Below, in pieces: positions 1-8,526 of a stretch of DNA of 64,000 nucleotides (positions are counted from its first letter, which is position 1; each line of letters starts with the position of its first letter). The stretch is from Albidovulum litorale (lineage in GTDB: Bacteria; Pseudomonadota; Alphaproteobacteria; Rhodobacterales; Rhodobacteraceae), in assembly GCF_025751495.1 (NCBI RefSeq), contig NZ_JAOWKZ010000001.1, forward strand, positions 255,920 through 319,919, given 5' to 3'. The notes under the pieces are model-generated. The model was not told where the DNA came from. It made no database searches and saw nothing but the letters and a program-made list of their open reading frames with translations. Both the position numbers and the translations under genes were made by a program.

Positions 1-76
1 GGCGCGGTTGACGGGGCTCGAACCCGCGACCCCCGGCGTGACAGGCCGGTACTCTAACCGACTGAGCTACAACCGC
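1..76 (-). tRNA. tRNA-Asp(GTC), copy 1, 3' CCA cut by window edge
   Basis: Read on the minus strand this folds as a full cloverleaf: a 7-bp acceptor stem (GCGGTTG with CAACCGC), T8-A9, a GCTC D-stem, an anticodon loop CTGTCAC giving GTC, and the T-loop TTCGAGC. The discriminator base is G at position 3. The encoded CCA would span positions 0 to 2, so its last base lies outside the window. It is identical over the visible tRNA body to the copy at 107-183. Confidence 0.95.
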
Positions 77-106
77 GCGTGGCACGCTCTCGGGCGATCC
101 GGGTGG

Positions 107-183
107 TGGCGCGGTTGACGGGGCTCGAACCCGCGACCCCCGGCGTGACAGGCCGGTACTCTAACCGACTGAGCTACAACCGC
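107..183 (-). tRNA. tRNA-Asp(GTC), copy 2
   Basis: Same sequence as the copy at 1-76, with CCA encoded at 107-109 and anticodon GTC. The two copies are separated by a 30-bp spacer and lie in the same orientation, so this one is upstream and the pair is probably cut from one transcript. A tandem duplication is the simplest explanation. Confidence 0.96.
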
Positions 184-401
184 GTGTCCACCCGCCCGGA
201 TCGCCGCCCGAGCGTGGGATGCGTAATAGGCATCCCGCGCGGCCCCGTCAAGCGGACATTGGCGGGTTTTCCGCATCACCCGGAACCGCGCCGGAATCAG
301 GGTTCCTGCTGAATTTCTGCTGAACCGGGCAGGCGAAGCTGCACGAGGCGCGAATTAGCAAAGAAGGCAACCAGAAACCCGGGCAGTGAAAGGGAAAACG
401 A

Positions 402-1964
402 ATGCCAGAGCTTGAGTTGCGGGGTGTGCCCCGATCACTTCAACGCGACGCCTGGTGGCTTGCAGCGATCGATGAAGGCGAGGCCCCTGCCCCCAATGCC
501 CGCCGACATTCCGAACCGCGCGCAGATGCGGGTCACAGGCGGATCGTCTGGCCCGTCCTGCTCGCCCTCGTGACCTTTGCCGACTGGCTCTTCTGGGGTC
601 ACGCGGCGGGTCTGTCGCTACCCCTCTTCGCCGCCGCCTGCCTTCTGGCGATTCTCGGCCTCTCCCCCCATCCGGCGCCTGCGCGCGAACTTGCCCGGCT
701 GGGCGGAGCGTTTCTCCTTGTAGCGCTTCCGGTAGCCGAGTCGGTGCAGGCACTCTCGCTTCTCTTTCTCATCGGTGGCAGCCTTGCCATCGCGGCGCGG
801 CTTATGCTGGGCGACCGGGCCACCTTGCCGGACCTGCCCGCGCTGACCGGGCGGCTCGCCCTTCTGCTTCCGGGTGCGTCCCTGCGTGAGGCCGCGGAAA
901 TCGCGACATCTTCCACCACCCGGCCCCGCTGGCACACCCTCGCCCGTGACTGGACGCTGCCGCTGGTCGCGGGCCTGATCTTCATCACACTCCTGATCGC
1001 CGCCAACCCGGTTGCCGAACGCTGGGGGGTCGAAAGCGGCGATTGGCTGGTCGAAACCCTCTTGGGCAGCACCCGCCCGCTCTTCTGGGCGCTGATCGCC
1101 ATGCCACTCTGGCCGCTCCTCAGGCGGAACCGTCTCTGCGCGGGGCTGGAACAACCATTCCGGCGTTCATCACGGTCCGCAATCCCGCTCTCAACAGAAG
1201 GCCGGGCACTCTTCCACCCGGCGTCGGTGACCCGGTCGCTGATCCTCTTCAACCTGATCTTCGCCGCCCAGTCCGTGATGGACCTCACCTATCTCTGGTC
1301 GGGCGCCGCTTTGCCCGATGGGATGACCTACGCCGAATACGCTCATCGCGGTGCCTATCCGCTGGTGGCGACGGCGCTTCTGGCCGGGGCCTTTGCGCTT
1401 GCCTGTCGTCGCTTTGCCGCGGATCACCGCATCCTGCGCGCGCTGCTTCTTCTGTGGATCGGCCAGAACGTGCTTCTGGTGGTCTCGTCCCTCTACCGGC
1501 TCGATCTTTATGTGGGCAGCTACGGCCTGACCTATCTGCGCGCCTATGCCGCGATCTGGATGGCGCTCGTGGCGGCGGGGCTGATAACTGTCGTCTGGCA
1601 GATCGTCCGCGCGCGGTCGAATGGCTGGCTGGTCGGCATCAACGCAGGCCTGCTGGCCGCCACGCTCTATGCCTCGGCCTTCGTCAACTTCGCCCATCTC
1701 ATCGCCGCGTACAATCTCGGCCAGAAGACGGACGCGATTGATTACTACTACATCTGCGATCTCGGTCCCGACGCAGCCGCCGCCCTGCGGGCAGCCGATC
1801 CGCAAGCCGCGACGGGCCATTGTTCAGGCTATCCGATCGCGGAGGGGCCACAGATCGCGGGATGGCGCGATTGGGGGTTCCGGTCCTGGCGCATACGGCG
1901 CTACCTTGCGGCAACCGAAATGGCAGATCCGGGACCAGATGCAGGCGAAAATCCTCGTTACTGA
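402..1964 (+). CDS. DUF4173 family integral membrane protein
   Basis: A 520-residue polytopic membrane protein. Hydrophobic segments begin near residue 48 and run through most of the chain, with a soluble C-terminal tail of about 100 residues. The stretch LDLYVGSYGLTYLRAYA near residue 370 is the kind of block that typifies DUF4173 proteins. The biochemical role of the family is unknown. The 3' end overlaps the next gene, an OmpR-type regulator, by 26 bases, and the kinase follows that with another overlap. The three are therefore probably translated together, and the membrane protein may be part of, or a target of, the signalling pathway (inference). An ATG at 402 preceded by GGGAAAACGA is used as the start. 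Confidence 0.75.
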   Translation: MPELELRGVPRSLQRDAWWLAAIDEGEAPAPNARRHSEPRADAGHRRIVWPVLLALVTFADWLFWGHAAGLSLPLFAAACLLAILGLSPHPAPARELARLGGAFLLVALPVAESVQALSLLFLIGGSLAIAARLMLGDRATLPDLPALTGRLALLLPGASLREAAEIATSSTTRPRWHTLARDWTLPLVAGLIFITLLIAANPVAERWGVESGDWLVETLLGSTRPLFWALIAMPLWPLLRRNRLCAGLEQPFRRSSRSAIPLSTEGRALFHPASVTRSLILFNLIFAAQSVMDLTYLWSGAALPDGMTYAEYAHRGAYPLVATALLAGAFALACRRFAADHRILRALLLLWIGQNVLLVVSSLYRLDLYVGSYGLTYLRAYAAIWMALVAAGLITVVWQIVRARSNGWLVGINAGLLAATLYASAFVNFAHLIAAYNLGQKTDAIDYYYICDLGPDAAAALRAADPQAATGHCSGYPIAEGPQIAGWRDWGFRSWRIRRYLAATEMADPGPDAGENPRY

Positions 1965-2628
1965 CGACGACCCGCAGATCCGCGAGGTTCTGCGCATCGC
2001 GCTTGAACGGGCCGGTTACGCCACCGTCGCCGCGTCGGACGGGCGGGCCGCGCTCGCTTCGGCGGCCACGGCCCGGCCCGATCTCATCGTCCTCGATATC
2101 GGCCTGCCCGAGATGGACGGGCTGGAAGTCTGCCGCCGTCTGCGCGCCTCATCGCAGGTGCCGATCCTCTTCCTGACCGCGCGGGATGATGAGATCGACC
2201 GTATCCTCGGCCTCGAACTCGGCGCCGACGATTACGTCACGAAACCCTTCTCGCCGCGCGAGGTCGTGGCCCGCATCCGCGCCATCCTGAAACGCGCAGG
2301 CCACGGGCCTGTGGAGCCGCGCCTGATGCGTCACGGCGTCATCGAGCTTGACCCCGCCGCCTATGATTGCCGGGTCGCGGGCGATGCTCTGAAGCTGACA
2401 GCGACGGAACATGCGCTGCTCTCGCGTCTCATCCGGCGGCCGGAGGAGGTCGTCACCCGCCGCCAACTGGCTGACGCGCTTTATGGCGCCAACAGCGCGG
2501 TCTCCGACCGGACCGTCGACAGCCATTTCCGCAACCTGCGCCGCAAGCTGTCTGACGCGGGCTGCGCTGACCCCTTCGAGACCCTGCACGGGATCGGCAT
2601 CAGGATGGGGCCATGCGCGAAAGGATAA
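1939..2628 (+). CDS. OmpR/PhoB-type response regulator
   Basis: A 229-residue response regulator. The receiver domain (about 1-118) has the acidic triad D9-D10-D11, phospho-acceptor D53 in VLDIGLP, T80 and K102 in the TKPF motif. A winged-helix C-terminal domain follows (about 130-228), with the recognition-helix region around VSDRTVDSHFRNLRRKL. It should activate or repress promoters after phosphorylation by the kinase encoded next. The reading frame stays open upstream, but the ATG at 1939 puts the receiver domain at residue 4 and is the natural start. It overlaps the DUF4173 gene by 26 bases and the kinase gene by 16, indicating translational coupling. Confidence 0.9.
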   Translation: MQAKILVTDDDPQIREVLRIALERAGYATVAASDGRAALASAATARPDLIVLDIGLPEMDGLEVCRRLRASSQVPILFLTARDDEIDRILGLELGADDYVTKPFSPREVVARIRAILKRAGHGPVEPRLMRHGVIELDPAAYDCRVAGDALKLTATEHALLSRLIRRPEEVVTRRQLADALYGANSAVSDRTVDSHFRNLRRKLSDAGCADPFETLHGIGIRMGPCAKG

Positions 2629-3587
2629 GCCGCAAATGGCGGCCGCCGCTCCTGATGGTGCTGGGCGGGGCGCTGGCGGGCGTTCTGGCCTCAGGCGTCG
2701 CGGGACTGCTGGCGATGCCGGTGCTCGCTCCGATCCTGGGACCGCGCCCGGCCGCGCTTCTGGTCTTCGTCGCGGTGGTGCTGGTGACCGCACTTCTGGC
2801 CTTCCTCCTGTGGCGGCTGATCCTGCGGCCCGTCACGGCCCTGGCGGACCGCGCCCACCGGCTCAGGGAAGGCGAGGCCGACGCCCTCCACCCCCTGCCC
2901 CATTACGGCACGCCCGAACTGCGCGATCTGGGCGAAAGCGTGCTGGATATGGCCTCGGCCTTGCGGAACCGCGCCACGACGATCCGATCCTATACCGATC
3001 ATGTGACCCACGAATTCAAGGCACCGCTGTCTGCGATCCGTGGGGCCGCGGAACTTCTGGCGGACGCGGACCTCTCTGCCGAAGACCGGCGCCTCGTCAC
3101 CGCGATCACCAGCTCCACGCAAAGGATGGAAGCGCTGCTTGCCGCCCTTCGAACCGTCGCCGCCGCGCGTGAACCTGCTGCCCCGGGCGATACGACACTG
3201 GCCGCGATCCTGCCCCGCCTTCAGGCCGATCATGGCGGGCTTAGCTTCCAAACCTGCGGCAACGGACCTGCCCTGCCACTGCCGGAACCAACCCTGTCGG
3301 CAGTGCTCGGCCATCTCGCCGCCAACGCGGCCCAACACGGAGCAAGAACCCTTCATCTGAACACCACAATCGCGGAAGGCGGCCCGATCCTTGAGGTCGG
3401 CGACGACGGAACAGGAATCGCCGAGGGCAACCGCGCCCGCATCTTTGAACCCTTCTTCACGACGCGCCGCGAAGCGGACGGCACCGGCATGGGGCTTGCC
3501 ATCGCCGAAAGCCTGCTGTCGGCGCATGGTGCAGGCATAGAACTGACCGACCGCCAGCCCGGCGCATGGTTTCGGATCACGTTCTGA
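2613..3587 (+). CDS. Membrane sensor histidine kinase, no periplasmic domain
   Basis: A 324-residue kinase. Two hydrophobic helices (about 12-34 and 47-69) are joined by a short loop, so almost nothing is exposed to the periplasm. A HAMP-like linker (70-118) follows, then the HisKA box with H133 in HVTHEFKAP. The ATPase domain shows LAANAAQHG (N box), VGDDGTGI (G1), FEPFFTT and GTGMGLAI (G2). It is the partner of the upstream regulator. With no extracytoplasmic sensor, the signal must come through the membrane, the cytoplasm or another protein; the co-encoded DUF4173 protein is a candidate partner (inference). Confidence 0.88.
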   Translation: MRERISRKWRPPLLMVLGGALAGVLASGVAGLLAMPVLAPILGPRPAALLVFVAVVLVTALLAFLLWRLILRPVTALADRAHRLREGEADALHPLPHYGTPELRDLGESVLDMASALRNRATTIRSYTDHVTHEFKAPLSAIRGAAELLADADLSAEDRRLVTAITSSTQRMEALLAALRTVAAAREPAAPGDTTLAAILPRLQADHGGLSFQTCGNGPALPLPEPTLSAVLGHLAANAAQHGARTLHLNTTIAEGGPILEVGDDGTGIAEGNRARIFEPFFTTRREADGTGMGLAIAESLLSAHGAGIELTDRQPGAWFRITF

Positions 3588-3592
3588 GAGAA

Positions 3593-3668
<76 letters not shown>

Positions 3669-3855
3669 GTTGGGCCAGCATTTAGCCGCTCGCGCCGGAT
3701 GGGGCAAGCCCCCAGGCTCTCAAGCCCGACACAGATGCCATGCTTATGGTGACACTCCATGCCCTGCTCGTTCGTCAGGCGTGCAGACCCGTGCAGATCA
3801 GAGCCAAGCGGCGACGAGAGAATGTTCGCCGCAAGCCATTTAACAGCAGCCCGTA

Positions 3856-4071
3856 TCAGGGCCGGACCGCCCCCCTCAACCCGATCCCGACAAGGCCGGC
3901 ATTGATAAGCAGATAGGGTGAGGTGCCGCCAAAGGTTGTGCTGATGGCGCGTGTCCAATCGCCAAGGTGGTGAACCGGCTCAAACGCAATGAACAGCCCG
4001 GCAGCAAGCGGCAGGGCCGAGGCGAGCCAGGTCAGCGAAAACGGTTTGAAATATCTGAATTCTATCGGCAC
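3856..4071 (-). CDS. Small two-helix membrane protein, unknown
   Basis: A 71-residue protein with two hydrophobic segments (about 10-30 and 50-68) joined by a short polar loop. It starts with GTG at 4071, with a GGGAGAG ribosome binding site 7 bases upstream. The sequence FGGTSPYLLINAGLVGIGLRG looks like a genuine membrane hairpin rather than a chance frame. I do not recognise a function. It sits between two tRNA-Val genes on the same strand, a position where small genes are often carried along. Confidence 0.5.
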   Translation of the reverse strand: MPIEFRYFKPFSLTWLASALPLAAGLFIAFEPVHHLGDWTRAISTTFGGTSPYLLINAGLVGIGLRGAVRP

Positions 4072-4168
4072 GGCGGCACTCTCCCGGCGGTTCGGAACCG
4101 GAGCCGATCTCAGCGCGCGCGACTTGATTTGCCGTTAAGCACGCGATCGTTGCAGGTCAGAAGGGGGA

Positions 4169-4243
4169 TGGTGGGTGATAACGGATTTGAACCGCTGACA
4201 TCTTCGATGTGAACGAAGCGCTCTACCACTGAGCTAATCACCC
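4169..4243 (-). tRNA. tRNA-Val(CAC)
   Basis: The minus strand gives acceptor GGGTGAT with ATCACCC, the same CTTCG/CGAAG anticodon stem as the other Val tRNA, and loop TTCACAT with anticodon CAC (reads GTG). The discriminator is A and CCA is encoded at 4169-4171. With the TAC isoacceptor at 3593 this gives two Val isoacceptors about 500 bases apart. Confidence 0.96.
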
Positions 4244-4336
4244 GTTCGGCGCGGTTCCTAGCCGCATTCGCGCGCCTGTGCAAGAGCATTGCGCCAATGT
4301 GCGGCGGCGCAATCCCAAGACCGAGCCGATGCGAAA

Positions 4337-4801
4337 TCAGTGAAGGTCCTTCAAAGGAGCGTAGACGTGAGGACCCCGCGCCATGCGACGCAAGGCAAGG
4401 CCGAACGCCTCGGCAAGTGTTGCCAGTGAGGGTGCAAAGTCAGGCCGCACAATTCCCGATGCAATCTTCATCGACACGTCGTGTGCGCCTTCGCTTGCGG
4501 TGACGATGAAATCCGCGAAAAACAACTCATCTTTGCCAAGCACTCCGCAGCCCGTCTGGTGGCAGATGAGCGGTCGCTCTCCGTGCTGAAAACAAATTTC
4601 GCACAACGTCTCGAAACAACCGACCGCCTCACGCCCGGCCGCGTCGCCCAGCGTTTGAGTAAAGTCATGCGTCACCGCATCCCGCCCGGCAGGTCCATCG
4701 CACCAGCGCCGAAGGCACAAAACCGCGCCGGCCCCGATTTCATCAAGCTCCGTCAGATATTCCAACTGAGCACTTTGTTCCCGACAAAGATCGAAGGTCA
4801 T
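4337..4801 (-). CDS. Conserved hypothetical protein with Cys cluster
   Basis: A 154-residue soluble protein without signal peptide or membrane segment. Residues 62-86 carry four Cys and two His (CFETLCEICFQHG and ICHQTGC), a spacing that could bind a metal, although I cannot match it to a named zinc-finger family. The rest is mixed alpha/beta with no known catalytic motif. It starts at ATG 4801 after a GGGGTGG stretch. It stands alone, with tRNA-Val on one side and about 310 bases of non-coding DNA on the other. Function unknown; coding status is judged from codon character and amino-acid composition. Confidence 0.55.
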   Translation of the reverse strand: MTFDLCREQSAQLEYLTELDEIGAGAVLCLRRWCDGPAGRDAVTHDFTQTLGDAAGREAVGCFETLCEICFQHGERPLICHQTGCGVLGKDELFFADFIVTASEGAHDVSMKIASGIVRPDFAPSLATLAEAFGLALRRMARGPHVYAPLKDLH

Positions 4802-5024
4802 TGGGCAACCACCCCGGCTGAGATGCGAATGACCTCATCCTGAACCGTCCCCAAAAGATGCGAATTCTTCCCGGCGATCATCCCGCAGCGTTCCGCGTAT
4901 TTCGCCCCCGTCACAACTACCGTCAAAAATATCTGAATTTGTCAACCTCAACCATAACGCGAGCACCCGACTAAAATGGCCGTGATGGTGAATCTGCGAC
5001 AGCGCCCGCCAATCCGGGCCCTAT
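4802..5024. other. Intergenic DNA, nothing recognised
   Basis: Part of the roughly 310-base gap between the Cys-cluster gene (starting at 4801, minus) and the HU-like gene (ending at 5112, minus). It is more AT-rich than its surroundings in places (for example 4920-4960). It should hold the promoter of the Cys-cluster gene, but I found no convincing pair of hexamers, RNA gene or reading frame. The rest of the gap is the palindromic element at 5025-5111. Confidence 0.5.
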
Positions 5025-5111
5025 AGCGTTTCGAGTTTACATTGAATCAGAATTCGAACCTCTTTCGTTCGAATTCTGATGGTTTTTATTTCAACCGAAA
5101 CTCGAAACGCT
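5025..5111. repeat. Nested palindromic (REP/MITE-like) element
   Basis: An 87-bp element built of two nested inverted repeats. The outer 14-bp arms are AGCGTTTCGAGTTT (5025-5038) and its exact complement (5098-5111). The inner 13-bp arms are ATCAGAATTCGAA (5046-5058) and its complement (5068-5080), around a 9-base loop. It is far richer in AT than neighbouring DNA. Its right end touches the stop codon of the HU-like gene at 5112, so it may also terminate that transcript. Architecture and composition suggest a mobile extragenic palindrome; no second copy is in the window. Confidence 0.6.
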
Positions 5112-5513
5112 TTAATCGCCCTGGTCTTCGGGTATGCCGGGCCGGTCCCCCGTAGCGGTCGTGCGCTTCAGTCGGATCGTCAACGTTTCAGCCAAGCCAA
5201 GGTTCTTGCGCCGGGTGACTTTGGCATTTCCGAGGGGAGCAAGGGCTAGATTCTCACCCGCTGACAGGCTGTCGCCGAGCACTTTCAGCGTCGCCTCCAC
5301 GATCAGCTTCACGTCCCGCTTCTTTGCCCCGGTGGCGTCCATCACCTTGTCGAACAGGTCTTTCCTGCGCAGCACGACTGCATCGTCAGAACCGGTGTTC
5401 GATGCAACAGATACGTCATCCTCATCGTCATCGGGCGCCTCGCTGACAAGGGCTATAACAGGTTTCTTAGACCGGTTTGACATCTGTTTGCGGGGCTTCT
5501 CTTTCGTGGCCAT
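5112..5513 (-). CDS. HU/IHF-like DNA-binding protein with acidic N-terminal tail
   Basis: A 133-residue protein. The C-terminal 85 or so residues resemble the HU fold: LRRKDLFDKVMDATGAKKRDV, then an amphipathic helix (IVEATLKVLGDSLSAG), then LAPLGNAKVTRRKN in place of the usual strand before the DNA-binding arm. The first 40 residues are a charged tail, basic (KEKPRKQ, NRSKKP) then strongly acidic (DDDEDD). HU proteins are normally about 90 residues, so the tail is an addition. It is probably a nucleoid protein. The start at 5513 is preferred; a second ATG at 5483 is possible and the upstream open frame to 5744 has no supporting homology. Confidence 0.65.
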   Translation of the reverse strand: MATKEKPRKQMSNRSKKPVIALVSEAPDDDEDDVSVASNTGSDDAVVLRRKDLFDKVMDATGAKKRDVKLIVEATLKVLGDSLSAGENLALAPLGNAKVTRRKNLGLAETLTIRLKRTTATGDRPGIPEDQGD

Positions 5514-5667
5514 GTCGCGCTCTGTCTGCCCTGAAGTTTCGGCGACCATAGCGGGCATCCGGGGGTCGCGCCACGTCCATTCTGATCGCCTCGAATGAAG
5601 GCCGTACCCGCAGCAAAAAGGGCGCACCCGGAAAGGCGCGCCCCTCAATCTTGATCTGCTTACACGG

Positions 5668-8076
5668 TCAGTGCGCGGTCGCGCCCGCGCTGCCTTTCTG
5701 CTCGGCAAGTGCTGCCTTCGCCGCTGCTTCCTCGGCCTCGGCATCCCAGACGATCGGCTCGGGCGTGCGCACCAGCGCGTGTTTCAGCACTTCGCGGACG
5801 TGGGATACGGGGATGATCTTCAGCCCCTCTTTCACGTTGTCCGGAATTTCCGGCAGGTCCTTGGCGTTTTCCTCCGGGATTAGCACGGTCTTCACCCCGC
5901 CCCGGAGTGCTGCCAGAAGCTTTTCCTTCAGCCCGCCAATGGCCAGCACATTGCCCCTCAGCGTCACCTCACCCGTCATCGCGATGTCCTTGTGGACCGG
6001 GATCTGGGTCAGGACCGACACGATGGAGGTCACCATGCCGACACCGGCGGACGGACCGTCCTTGGGCGTCGCGCCTTCGGGCACGTGGACGTGAATGTCG
6101 ATCGTCTCGAAAACCGGGGGTTTCACACCGATTTCCGGGCTGATCGCCCGAACGAAGCTGGAGGCCGCTTCAATCGATTCCTTCATCACGTCGCCAAGCT
6201 TGCCGGTGGTTTTCATCCGCCCCTTGCCGGGCAGTTTCAGCGCCTCGATGGACAGAAGATCACCCCCGACCGACGTCCAGGCGAGGCCGGTCACGACGCC
6301 GATCTGGTCTTCCTTCTCGGCCAGCCCGTAGCGGAACTTCTTCACCCCGAGGAAATCCTCAAGGTTCGCTTCGGTAACCGCGACGGTCTCGACATCCTTG
6401 CGGACGATCTTCGTCAGCGCCTTCCGGGCCAGCTTGGAGATTTCGCGTTCAAGGTTCCGCACCCCTGCCTCGCGGGTATAGGTGCGGATCATCTCCTGCA
6501 GCGCGTCGTCGCCCAGCGTGAATTCCTTCTTGCGCAGACCGTGGTTCTTGATCTGCTTCGGAATGAGGTGCTGCTTGGCAATCTCGCGCTTTTCGTCCTC
6601 GGTGTAACCGGCGAGCGAAATGATCTCCATCCGGTCCAGAAGCGGGCCGGGCATGTTGTAGGAGTTCGCCGTGGTCAGGAACATCACGTTCGAGAGGTCG
6701 TATTCGACCTCCAGATAGTGGTCCATGAACGTGTTGTTCTGTTCCGGATCAAGCACTTCAAGCATCGCGCTGGCCGGATCGCCCCGGAAGTCCTGCCCCA
6801 TCTTGTCGATCTCATCGAGAAGGATCAACGGGTTCGTGGTCTTCGCCTTCTTCAGGGCCTGGATGATCTTGCCGGGCATGGAGCCGATATAGGTCCGGCG
6901 GTGGCCTCGGATCTCGCTTTCATCGCGCACGCCGCCAAGCGAGATGCGGATGAATTCGCGCCCCGTCGCCTTCGCGACCGACTTGCCGAGCGAGGTCTTG
7001 CCGACGCCCGGCGGACCGACGAGGCAGAGGATCGGGCCCTTCATCTTCACGGAACGCTGCTGCACCGCGAGATATTCGACGATGCGTTCCTTGACCTTCT
7101 CAAGCCCGTAGTGATCGGCGTCCAGCACCTCCTGCGCCTTGCGCAGATCTTTTTTGACGCGGGATTTCACGCCCCATGGCAGGCTCAGAAGCCAGTCGAG
7201 GTAGTTCCTGACAACGGTGGCCTCGGCCGACATCGGCGACATCGACTTCAGCTTCTTCAGTTCCGCTTCGGCCTTGTCACGGGCCTCCTTGGAGAACTTG
7301 GTCTCCTTGATCTTCTCGACCAGTTCGTTGATCTCGTTCTGGCCTTCCTCGCCATCGCCAAGCTCACGCTGAATGGCCTTCATCTGCTCATTCAAGTAGT
7401 ACTCGCGCTGGGTGCGCTCCATCTGCGTCTTGACGCGGGACTTGATCTTTTTCTCGACCTGAAGAACGGACATTTCGCCCTGCATCAGGCCGTAAACCTT
7501 TTCCAGCCGCTCAGCGACGTCGAGCGTTTCCAGAAGCTCCTGCTTCTGGTCCACCTCGATGCCGAGATGGCCGGAGACAAGGTCAGCCAGCCGCGCCGGT
7601 TCGCGCGCCTCGGCAACCGCCTGCAGCGCCTCTTCCGGCACATTCTTCTTGATCTTCGCGTAACGTTCGAATTCCTCGGCCACCGAACGCAGCAGCGCAT
7701 CGACGGTGTCCTTGTCGCCCGGCAGTTCGGCCAAAGGCACGGCCGCCGCCTCGAAATAAGCGTCGTTCGACAGGAACTCGGTGATACGCACGCGGCTCTT
7801 GCCTTCGACCAGCACCTTCACCGTGCCATCAGGCAGCTTCAGAAGCTGCAGCACATTGGCCAAAACACCGGCCTTGTAGATGCCATCCTCGGTCGGATCG
7901 TCCTGCGTCGGGTCTATCTGCGACGACAAGAGGATCTGCTTGTCCTCGCGCATCACCTCTTCCAGCGCCCGCACCGATTTTTCACGCCCCACGAACAGTG
8001 GCACGATCATATGCGGGAACACCACGATATCGCGCAGCGGCAATACCGGGTAGCTGGGGGCCAATTGATCAGTCAT
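5668..8076 (-). CDS. lon: ATP-dependent protease Lon
   Basis: An 802-residue Lon protease. The order is the N-terminal substrate domain starting YPVLPLRDIVVFPHM, a coiled-coil region rich in Lys and Glu (about 190-260), the AAA+ module with Walker A GPPGVGKTS and Walker B LILLDEIDK, and the protease domain. The catalytic dyad is S676 in KDGPSAG and K719 in GGLKEK. It degrades misfolded and regulatory proteins in the cytosol. The start is ATG 8076, preceded by AGGAAG 8 bases upstream; an ATG further upstream adds residues absent from the family. The C-terminal tail of about 35 residues is Ala/Glu-rich. Confidence 0.98.
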   Translation of the reverse strand: MTDQLAPSYPVLPLRDIVVFPHMIVPLFVGREKSVRALEEVMREDKQILLSSQIDPTQDDPTEDGIYKAGVLANVLQLLKLPDGTVKVLVEGKSRVRITEFLSNDAYFEAAAVPLAELPGDKDTVDALLRSVAEEFERYAKIKKNVPEEALQAVAEAREPARLADLVSGHLGIEVDQKQELLETLDVAERLEKVYGLMQGEMSVLQVEKKIKSRVKTQMERTQREYYLNEQMKAIQRELGDGEEGQNEINELVEKIKETKFSKEARDKAEAELKKLKSMSPMSAEATVVRNYLDWLLSLPWGVKSRVKKDLRKAQEVLDADHYGLEKVKERIVEYLAVQQRSVKMKGPILCLVGPPGVGKTSLGKSVAKATGREFIRISLGGVRDESEIRGHRRTYIGSMPGKIIQALKKAKTTNPLILLDEIDKMGQDFRGDPASAMLEVLDPEQNNTFMDHYLEVEYDLSNVMFLTTANSYNMPGPLLDRMEIISLAGYTEDEKREIAKQHLIPKQIKNHGLRKKEFTLGDDALQEMIRTYTREAGVRNLEREISKLARKALTKIVRKDVETVAVTEANLEDFLGVKKFRYGLAEKEDQIGVVTGLAWTSVGGDLLSIEALKLPGKGRMKTTGKLGDVMKESIEAASSFVRAISPEIGVKPPVFETIDIHVHVPEGATPKDGPSAGVGMVTSIVSVLTQIPVHKDIAMTGEVTLRGNVLAIGGLKEKLLAALRGGVKTVLIPEENAKDLPEIPDNVKEGLKIIPVSHVREVLKHALVRTPEPIVWDAEAEEAAAKAALAEQKGSAGATAH

Positions 8077-8151
8077 TAACACTTCCTGTTCTTCGCAAGA
8101 GGACACCGGCCCCGGTCTTCGGCGGCACCCGGCCCTCTCCGTTCCGCGCTA

Positions 8152-8180
8152 TATCTAGTCAGAGGCGCGTATGGGTTCAA
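8152..8180 (-). promoter_or_regulatory. Candidate lon promoter
   Basis: On the minus strand TTGAAC (8175-8180) and TAGATA (8152-8157) are separated by exactly 17 bases and lie about 75 bases upstream of the lon start. The -35 also resembles the CTTGAA core of heat-shock sigma promoters, but no CCCCAT-like -10 follows, so a housekeeping promoter is the safer reading. Confidence 0.5.
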
Positions 8181-8487
8181 CCATGCCTTCACAGAGCGGG
8201 TTTCACGATGTCGCGCCACAGTGACGAGAACAAGGCGATCAGGCAATCGCAATTGCGATAATAGCAGATTTTTTCCACTACGCCGCGCGACGACAGCAAC
8301 CATGCAATCAACGCGCGACGAACGGCGATCACGGCGCTTGCGTTCGACCCCGGGACAAACGGCGATTTTCTGACGGATCACAGCAACGCTCTGCCCAATC
8401 CGTATTCGATGACCGATATCAACTGCGCCGCCATGACGTTTACACTCGGCGTCACGGGGTCACAACATATAGTCTGAAGATAACAGC
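8181..8487. other. Intergenic DNA between lon and luxI
   Basis: This is the gap between the lon promoter and the luxI terminator. A plus-strand frame stays open from about 8262 to a TGA at 8475-8477 and ends 10 bases before a terminator hairpin, but it has no in-frame start near its beginning. It could be the remnant of a lost gene. No RNA gene or repeat was recognised. Confidence 0.3.
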
Positions 8488-8511
8488 GAACCCGGCCAAT
8501 GCCGGGTTCGT
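8488..8511. terminator. Terminator hairpin downstream of luxI
   Basis: A perfect 10-bp stem CGAACCCGGC / GCCGGGTTCG with the loop CAAT. The plus strand continues TTTCTC, the minus strand TGTTATCTTC. It lies 16 bases past the luxI stop codon and could work in both directions. Confidence 0.7.
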
Positions 8512-8526
8512 TTCTCGTGAAACCCG

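Noticed and set aside
5992-8079. A 695-codon plus-strand frame opposite lon
   Set aside because: It mirrors the lon coding region and its composition (Arg, Leu and His rich) is the usual shadow of GC-rich genes; lon itself is complete.
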